NCBI GenBank assembly: GCA_905233785.1
Contig: CAJOCV010000046.1
Coordinates: 1 to 11,214 of the forward strand
Reading direction: 5' to 3'
DNA: 11,214 nucleotides
DNA from: an uncultured Oscillospiraceae bacterium
GTDB lineage: Bacteria; Bacillota; Clostridia; Oscillospirales; Oscillospiraceae
Part shown: positions 6,968-11,214 of the stretch, in pieces
Layout: the number at the start of each line of letters is the position of its first letter
Numbering within the stretch: position 1 is the first letter of the stretch
Notes under the pieces: generated by a model
Databases searched by the model: none
Told to the model about the DNA's origin: nothing
What the model saw: the letters and a program-made list of their open reading frames with translations, nothing else
Made by a program: the position numbers and the translations under genes

Positions 6968-7212
6968 AAAAAGGGCGCGTTGCAAAATGCGAAACAAATG
7001 CGAAAACCCTGGTTGCATCGTATACAAGGGGAGGGCCTTGTGCCCTCCCGGCGAACCAGAGCTCGTATAGCAAAGAAATGTTCGGCGAATTCGTATAATC
7101 TGCGAATTCGCCGAACATTTTCTCAAGACAATACTCCGTGCTGCCGGGAGGGGCGAGCCCCTCCCCCACGGTGGTGACTGGGCTATGCGCGTATCTTGCA
7201 ACAGCCCCTTTT
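6968..7212. mobile_element. Foldback MITE-like element, about 245 bp
   Basis: A non-coding element folding as one long imperfect palindrome. The ends are inverted: AAAAAGGGCGCGTTGCAA at 6968-6985 against the reverse complement of 7195-7212, about 14 of 18 bases matching. Inside are a GC hairpin at 7029-7049 (8-bp stem), a perfect 18-bp central hairpin (AAATGTTCGGCGAATTCG, 7076-7093, with 7103-7120, 9-base loop), and a second GC hairpin at 7146-7165 (9-bp stem). The two GC hairpins are inverted copies of each other. A tip like GGGGCTGTTGCAA is, from memory, common to several DDE-transposon families, which suggests mobilisation in trans. No transposase gene and no clear target duplication are present. 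The strong hairpins may also stop transcription from glnS, which has no other terminator. Confidence 0.75.
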
Positions 7213-7303
7213 GCTATACAAAGCGCGGCAAAGTGTACAACAATGCGCCGGAAACGGCCTTATACAATTCTCTCCGTTTTGTCTAATTTGCACCACGCGG
7301 CGC

Positions 7304-7332
7304 TTGACACTTTCCAGGAAAAACAGTATAAT
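7304..7332 (+). promoter_or_regulatory. Consensus sigma-A promoter of the small-protein/flavoenzyme unit
   Basis: A perfect TTGACA (7304-7309) and a perfect TATAAT (7327-7332) are separated by 17 bases. Both hexamers are full consensus, predicting strong basal expression, with initiation near 7339 and a leader of about 87 bases. The 90 bases upstream (7213-7303) hold several TATACAA-like words but no site that can be named. Confidence 0.9.
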
Positions 7333-7352
7333 AATTATATCATGGCATCATA

Positions 7353-7383
7353 AGGTCAGTTTGCGTTCCTCGCAGGCAGACCT
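7353..7383 (+). promoter_or_regulatory. Stem-loop in the 5' leader
   Basis: AGGTCAGTTTGCG (7353-7365) pairs with CGCAGGCAGACCT (7371-7383) around a 5-base loop: 13 positions with one A-A mismatch and two G-U pairs. AAGGT at 7352-7356 could instead pair with ACCTT at 7395-7399, an arrangement that excludes the base of the first stem. The hairpin lies between the predicted transcription start and the ribosome site at 7411-7418. It matches no riboswitch class I recognise; it may only stabilise the mRNA. Confidence 0.45.
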
Positions 7384-7425
7384 CAAAGCATGAAACCTTA
7401 AAAACGAAACAGGAGGGGAAACTAC

Positions 7426-7635
7426 ATGAAGAAGAAAGCAAAAAGATGCTTTGTGCTCGTATGCGTCTGCTGTGTCGGTTATGGCGTTGCCAAGCTGCTG
7501 CAGATTGAGTCTGTCCGCGACAAGCTCTTTGAAATACTCGGCGAAGACAAGTACATTGCACTGGATTCCACGGTTCGCCTGCTCGCAGATTTGCTGATGT
7601 GGCCCATTGATTTTGTCAGGGCACTGCTCCCGTAA
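7426..7635 (+). CDS. Small single-span membrane protein, function unknown
   Basis: I do not recognise this 69-residue protein. It begins with a basic stretch (KKKAKR, 2-7), followed by one hydrophobic segment (about 8-25) containing four Cys within nine residues (8, 13, 15 and 16), which is typical of an N-in membrane anchor. The rest (26-69) alternates charged and hydrophobic residues and looks amphipathic-helical, ending in a Trp-Pro-containing hydrophobic tail. The gene is very probably real: AGGAGGGG (7411-7418) sits seven bases before the ATG and a perfect consensus promoter lies upstream. The flavoenzyme gene follows after 57 bases with no terminator between, so the two are likely co-transcribed. 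It could tether the reductase to the membrane or act independently; nothing in the sequence decides this. Confidence 0.8.
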   Translation: MKKKAKRCFVLVCVCCVGYGVAKLLQIESVRDKLFEILGEDKYIALDSTVRLLADLLMWPIDFVRALLP

Positions 7636-7692
7636 GCCATCATTTCGTATCAAAGCTGCCAAAGCTAAATTTGAGAAAGAAAGGGTCATACT

Positions 7693-9765
7693 ATGAACAA
7701 ACAGTATGAAGCTCTGTTTACCCCATTTAAGATTGGGGAAGTAGAGATTCCGAACCGCATCGTACAGTGTTCCATGGGCGGCACCACCCTGTTTGGCTGG
7801 CTGGAGCCGTCTCACTTTGACCTGGAGGCCGCTGATTTTCTGCTCAAGCGCGCCAAGGACGGCGTCGGTCTGGTGCTCCCCGGCATGCAGGTCATCCGCG
7901 ACACCATGGGCAGAAAGTGGCTGGACTCCAACCGCCAGATGTACCGTGTGCTCAAGCCCTACATGGACGAGTACCACAAGACCGGCGGCAAGCTCTTTAT
8001 CCAGCTGGCCGGCGGCTTCGGCCGTTCCATGGCCGTTACGCCCTGGATGGCGGCGCTCGCCCGCAACGACCTCTTAAACAAGCTGGCCTCCCCCATCGTG
8101 GACGTGCAGTATAGCTGCGCCTCCGCCTCCGCCACGCCCAATCGCTGGGCCGATAACCTGACCTCCCGTCCCTTCACCGTGGAAGAGATTCAGGAGATGG
8201 TATGGCACTTCGGCGCCACCGCGAGAAAGCTGCGCGAGGCCGGTGTTGACGGTGTTGAGATTCACGCCGTACACGAGGGCTACAACCTGGATCAGTTTGC
8301 CATCGCCAATATGAACTTCCGCACCGACCAATACGGCGGCTCGCTGGAGAACCGTCTGCGCTTTGCCTGCGAGATCGCTCAGGAGATCAAGAAGCAGGCC
8401 GGGTCCGACTTCCCCGTATCTCTGCGTTACTCCGTCCGCTCCTGCACCAAGGGCTGGCGCAAGGGCGCGATGCCTTACGAGGAGTTTGAGGAGTTCGGCC
8501 GTGACATGGCCGAGTCCGAAAAGGCCGTCAAAATTCTGGAGGAAGCCGGTTACGACTTCTTCAACTGCGACAACGGCACTTACGACGCCTGGTACTGGGC
8601 GCATCCGCCTCAGTACATGCCCGACAACTGCAATCTGGCAGACGTCGAGCATATCAAGCAGTTCACCAATTCTCCCGTCGCCTGCGCCGGCCGCATGGAT
8701 CCGGTCAAGGCCGCCGAGGAGATCGCCGCCGGTCGCCTTGACGCGGTCGCCATCGCCCGCCAGAACCTGGTTGACGAAAACTGGGTCAGCAAGATCAAGG
8801 CCGGCAAGGAAGACACCATCCGTCCCTGCATCCGCTGCCACAACGGCTGCTTCAACTTCGCCAAGTACGAGGGTACCGAGAACATCCAGTCTCTGGGCGA
8901 CTCCCTGCACCTGGGCCGCTGCGCGCTCAACCCGCCCACCATGCAGCACAACCGCTACAAGATCGTTCCGACCAAGAACCCGAAGAAGGTCGCCGTCATC
9001 GGCGGCGGCATCGGCGGTATGGAATGCTGCCTCGTGCTCAAAAAGCGCGGGCACAATCCCGTCCTGTTTGAGAAGACCGGCGAGCTTGGCGGTCTGTTCC
9101 TGACGGCCTCCGCGATGACCTTCAAGGAGAATGACAAGCAGCTCATTGACTGGTACAAGCGCGAGATGAAGGAAGCCGGCATCGAGGTGCGCCTGAACAC
9201 CGAGGTCAACGACCTGGGCACCATCAAGCGCGGCTTTGACGAGATCATCGTCTGCACCGGTTCCGTTCCCAGAACCATGCCCCAGATCAAGGGCTTTGAC
9301 AAGACCATGACCTTTACTGAGCTTCTTAAGGAAGGCAGGATCGCCGATGAGAAGCTGCAGAACGTCGTCTTCCTCGGCGGCGGCCAGTCCTCCTGCGAGG
9401 CGGCTTACGACATGGTCTACAACTTCAAGAAGCACCCCATCATCGTCGAGTACGGCAACGACCTGGTTGCGGCGCAGGCCACCTGCCTTGCCAACACCTC
9501 CTTCCTGCGCGACGCGATGGAGTACCACAAGGTTCCCGTCTATCTGCACAGCACCATCACCGAGATCGGCGACGGCTACTGCATCATCAAGACGCCTGAC
9601 GGCTCCTTCCGGCAGGAGTGCGACGCTGTTGTCAACGGCATCGGCTTTGTACCCGCCCCTGTCGGTGAGAAGGCTCCCCATGTCCACCGTGTCGGCGACT
9701 GCGTTGCCATCGGCAACCTGCGCACCGTCATCTGGCGCGCCTGGGACGTGTGCATGAGAATTTAG
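7693..9765 (+). CDS. OYE-family FMN/4Fe-4S/FAD oxidoreductase (enoate reductase type)
   Basis: A 690-residue flavoenzyme built like 2,4-dienoyl-CoA reductase, clostridial 2-enoate reductase and the bile-acid enzymes BaiCD/BaiH. These pass electrons from NAD(P)H through FAD and Fe-S to FMN to reduce an activated C=C bond. Residues 1 to about 375 are the TIM barrel, with VEIHAVHEGYNLDQF (188-202) carrying the likely active-site His191/His194 and Tyr197, followed by RTDQYGGSLENRLRF (210-224). The cluster cysteines are C379, C382, C386 and C410. The last gap of 23 residues is longer than the roughly 11-12 I know for the family. VIGGGIGG (435-442) binds FAD, LGGGQSSCEA (561-570) is the pyridine-nucleotide loop, and VGDC (667-670) ends the FAD site. 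No signal peptide is visible, so it is probably cytosolic. AAAGGG lies seven bases before the ATG. The substrate is unknown: an enoate, a steroid or bile acid, or a xenobiotic. Confidence 0.93.
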   Translation: MNKQYEALFTPFKIGEVEIPNRIVQCSMGGTTLFGWLEPSHFDLEAADFLLKRAKDGVGLVLPGMQVIRDTMGRKWLDSNRQMYRVLKPYMDEYHKTGGKLFIQLAGGFGRSMAVTPWMAALARNDLLNKLASPIVDVQYSCASASATPNRWADNLTSRPFTVEEIQEMVWHFGATARKLREAGVDGVEIHAVHEGYNLDQFAIANMNFRTDQYGGSLENRLRFACEIAQEIKKQAGSDFPVSLRYSVRSCTKGWRKGAMPYEEFEEFGRDMAESEKAVKILEEAGYDFFNCDNGTYDAWYWAHPPQYMPDNCNLADVEHIKQFTNSPVACAGRMDPVKAAEEIAAGRLDAVAIARQNLVDENWVSKIKAGKEDTIRPCIRCHNGCFNFAKYEGTENIQSLGDSLHLGRCALNPPTMQHNRYKIVPTKNPKKVAVIGGGIGGMECCLVLKKRGHNPVLFEKTGELGGLFLTASAMTFKENDKQLIDWYKREMKEAGIEVRLNTEVNDLGTIKRGFDEIIVCTGSVPRTMPQIKGFDKTMTFTELLKEGRIADEKLQNVVFLGGGQSSCEAAYDMVYNFKKHPIIVEYGNDLVAAQATCLANTSFLRDAMEYHKVPVYLHSTITEIGDGYCIIKTPDGSFRQECDAVVNGIGFVPAPVGEKAPHVHRVGDCVAIGNLRTVIWRAWDVCMRI

Positions 9766-9781
9766 TTTCCCCAACAAAAAC

Positions 9782-9808
9782 AGCACCCCCGCCCAATAGC
9801 TGGGTGCT
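9782..9808 (-). terminator. Possible secondary terminator hairpin
   Basis: AGCACCC (9782-9788) pairs with GGGTGCT (9802-9808) over a 13-base loop. The T-run follows only on the minus strand (GTTTTTG), so it could catch read-through from the regulator gene before it enters the flavoenzyme gene antisense. It lies 16 bases past the flavoenzyme stop but has no T-run on that strand. The stem is short. Confidence 0.4.
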
Positions 9809-9866
9809 CATAAGACAGTTTTGAAAGACAAACTGATTTGGGCATCTGGTTGGCAGGGTTGGCAAC

Positions 9867-9914
9867 AAAAAGGAAGATGATCTGCATTTTCATGTGCAGG
9901 TCATCTTCCTTTTT
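9867..9914. terminator. Strong bidirectional terminator
   Basis: A 20-bp stem (19 Watson-Crick pairs and one G-U) with an 8-base loop. AAAAAGGAAGATGA (9867-9880) matches TCATCTTCCTTTTT (9901-9914), and TCTGCA/TGCAGG extends it inwards. The A-run on one side and T-run on the other let it work on both strands, ending the flavoenzyme transcript and the convergent AraC-type regulator transcript. Confidence 0.9.
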
Positions 9915-9944
9915 TACGGTATAGAGCTGTAATTGATAATTTGC

Positions 9945-10838
9945 TTACTTTTTCCTCTTCACCGGTACCCAGATCGCACTGTGATAATCTGGGTCAGTCA
10001 TTTCTCCGTTTACACAGTCATACCACTCAACCGTTGCATTTCCGCTCAGCTCATAATCCGGATTGCCGGGCAGCCATTCAGAGAAGATTCGGGTGTTCAC
10101 ACTCTGTAGTGTCTGAGGATTCGGTCCGATGCAAGCGAAAACCGCCCATTCATTCCTTGGGAACTCGTAGACCACCATTCCCTCCGGTACGGCTCCGCCC
10201 GTGTACTTGCCCGCGATCAGATAGCGGAATTTGCCTCCGCCGATATCGTCGATGCAGACGCCATATTCCCCGATGCAGTTGTCCACCAGAGCCTGCTCAT
10301 AGGGATTCGCCGGTGCATTTCCCGCATATACACGGTTTGCATACTTCTCACAGATTTCGTTCCAGAACCTCGGTATTTCTGCATAAGCGGTTTCGTTGTC
10401 GAAAATCTTCTGGAAGCCGATGACCTTGAAGGGAAACATGGGCACAATTTTAACATCCATTTGACTGCCTCCTTGTACCGATAATTTGATCGTCAGGGGA
10501 AGAAAGACCTTTCCGGCGGCCCCTTCACGGACCTGTGAAGGCGTCGCGCCGTGAAAACGGGAAAATGCTTTTGTGAAGCTCTCCGGCGTTTCATAGCAGT
10601 ACCGAAGGGCGATATCGATCACCTTGTCTTCTGTCTCCTTCAGGTCCCGGGCCGCTTGATACAGTCTGCGGTTTCGGATATATTCTCCGATACCGTATCC
10701 GGTCATCAGCGAAAAGCCTCTCTGGAGAAAAAACGGGGAGAGGTACACCCGGTCAGCCACATCCTGCGCACTGATATCGTCAGTCAGATGCTCTTCCATA
10801 TAATCGATTGCTGTACGAATGCTGGTAAGCCACTCCAT
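9945..10838 (-). CDS. AraC-family regulator with GyrI-like effector domain
   Basis: A 297-residue DNA-binding transcription factor. The N-terminal AraC domain has two helix-turn-helix units: ISAQDVADRVYLSPFFLQRGF (22-42), then VIDIALRYCYETPESFTKAF (73-92), finished by the usual G-ATPSQVR (97-104). The C-terminal part (about 128-297), from VKIVPMFPFKVIGFQ to its Trp-rich end, is a GyrI-like/Rob-type small-molecule-binding domain. This gives an inducer-responsive activator like the Rob/BmrR-associated regulators. The ATG at 10838 has GGAGGA seven bases upstream. It is read from its own promoter, converges on the flavoenzyme gene, and follows a stand-alone GyrI-like gene on the same strand. Likely ligands are hydrophobic or cationic compounds; targets may include itself or the neighbouring GyrI-like gene. 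Family assignment is firm, ligand and targets are unknown. Confidence 0.93.
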   Translation of the reverse strand: MEWLTSIRTAIDYMEEHLTDDISAQDVADRVYLSPFFLQRGFSLMTGYGIGEYIRNRRLYQAARDLKETEDKVIDIALRYCYETPESFTKAFSRFHGATPSQVREGAAGKVFLPLTIKLSVQGGSQMDVKIVPMFPFKVIGFQKIFDNETAYAEIPRFWNEICEKYANRVYAGNAPANPYEQALVDNCIGEYGVCIDDIGGGKFRYLIAGKYTGGAVPEGMVVYEFPRNEWAVFACIGPNPQTLQSVNTRIFSEWLPGNPDYELSGNATVEWYDCVNGEMTDPDYHSAIWVPVKRKK

Positions 10839-10867
10839 CGGCGGGTCCTCCGTCCCTTGATAGGATC

Positions 10868-10896
10868 ATTGTATCTCTCAAAGCGGAAATTGTCCT
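10868..10896 (-). promoter_or_regulatory. Predicted promoter of the AraC-type regulator
   Basis: On the minus strand AGGACA (10896-10891) and TACAAT (10873-10868) are 17 bases apart, with a predicted start near 10861 and a leader of about 22 bases. TGTCCTG occurs as a direct repeat on the plus strand at 10891-10897 and 10916-10922. These lie over the -35 box and 25 bp upstream of it, a layout that an AraC-type protein could use. Confidence 0.5.
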
Positions 10897-10925
10897 GTCA
10901 TTTCCTGCCCAGATCTGTCCTGCCG

Positions 10926-11214
10926 TTATCCCTTTCGGATCGGGTGCCGAATCACAGTTTTCAGCTTTTCCGGCGCCACTTTTCTTGCGTCGCTCAGATA
11001 GATCTCATGGTGCATTCTCTGACTGGTTATGTCCAGAACATATCCCTGGGTCTCCATGTACTCATGCATCCGGGCAACCGTAGCGGGTTCATTGTCATAG
11101 GAACCTACATGCATGCATTGAACGCACAGCCCCTCATCATAGGTCAGGAACTCTGCCTTCGAGAAGTCCGTCTTCTTTTTTCTTGTCGCTTCCTCGACGG
11201 CCCACGCGAAATCA
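10926..11214 (-). CDS. GyrI-like small-molecule-binding protein (3' part)
   Basis: A partial gene; the reading frame stays open to the window edge, so the N-terminal part lies outside. The visible 96 codons start DFAWAVEEATRKKK and continue through FLTYDEGLCVQCMHVGSYDN, then TVARMHEYMETQGY, RMHHEIYLSDARKV and PEKLKTVIRHPI. The HHEIYLSD-type segment and this ending match the C-terminus of stand-alone GyrI-like domain proteins (about 200 residues), which bind small hydrophobic molecules and often accompany a regulator. An internal ATG at 11114 gives a 62-codon frame, but the conserved sequence upstream of it shows that this is not the real start. It lies 87 bases upstream of the AraC-type regulator gene, which itself ends in a GyrI-like domain. 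No clear terminator separates the two, so some read-through is possible. Confidence 0.85.
   Translation of the reverse strand, partial: DFAWAVEEATRKKKTDFSKAEFLTYDEGLCVQCMHVGSYDNEPATVARMHEYMETQGYVLDITSQRMHHEIYLSDARKVAPEKLKTVIRHPIRKG

Noticed and set aside
6347..7177. A 276-codon plus-strand frame running from inside glnS into the palindromic element
   Set aside because: An Arg/Ser/Pro/Thr-rich shifted reading of glnS without a ribosome site; the tail only translates repeat DNA.
6934..7212. CRISPR array
   Set aside because: The repeats are 7-bp tandem units and single inverted structures, without regularly spaced direct repeats and unique spacers.
8074..9786. A 570-codon open frame on the minus strand, antisense to the flavoenzyme
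   Set aside because: It is also a by-product of strong third-position GC bias; the translation is low-complexity and has no recognisable domain, whereas the plus strand carries complete cofactor motifs.
9782..9808. Primary terminator of the flavoenzyme gene
   Set aside because: There is no T-run after the hairpin on the plus strand; the 20-bp stem at 9867-9914 is the much better terminator.

Overview
The window looks like chromosomal DNA of an anaerobic, fairly GC-rich gut member of the Bacillota, probably a clostridium near the Oscillospiraceae. This rests on strong Shine-Dalgarno sites, textbook TTGACA/TATAAT-type promoters, an anaerobe-style Fe-S/flavin enoate reductase, a MATE transporter operon, and small palindromic repeat elements between genes. 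The assignment is inferred from gene content, not from a marker gene. No rRNA, tRNA, CRISPR array or transposase is visible.

Region 1 (23-4080, minus strand) is a three-gene operon read from a good promoter at 4052-4080. In transcription order it encodes a MATE-family exporter with an extra C-terminal domain resembling a degenerate GHKL/HATPase fold, a HAD-IB phosphatase that overlaps it by 20 bp, and an FGGY sugar/polyol kinase whose GTG start directly follows the phosphatase stop. A transporter, phosphatase and kinase in one tightly packed unit suggest a shared, unidentified sugar- or polyol-like substrate.

Region 2 (4095-6933) holds an unusually short thioredoxin-reductase-like flavoprotein (minus strand, with its own terminator) and, divergently, glutaminyl-tRNA synthetase (plus strand). 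The shared intergenic region contains two back-to-back sigma-A promoters. It also holds a small palindromic element with heptanucleotide-periodic tips, which falls inside the predicted leader of the reductase mRNA.

Region 3 (6934-7425, 492 bases without a gene) starts with four copies of a heptamer directly after the glnS stop. A foldback element of about 245 bp (MITE-like, with an 18-bp perfect central hairpin) follows, then about 90 bp with nothing clear, then a consensus promoter and a structured leader.

Region 4 (7304-9914, plus strand) is a probable two-gene unit. It encodes a 69-residue single-span membrane protein of unknown function and a 690-residue old-yellow-enzyme/4Fe-4S/FAD reductase related to the 2,4-dienoyl-CoA reductase / 2-enoate reductase / BaiCD-BaiH group. 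It ends at a strong bidirectional terminator shared with the convergent regulator gene.

Region 5 (9945-11214, minus strand) encodes an AraC-type regulator fused to a GyrI-like ligand-binding domain. Upstream on the same strand is the 3' part of a stand-alone GyrI-like protein that runs off the window.
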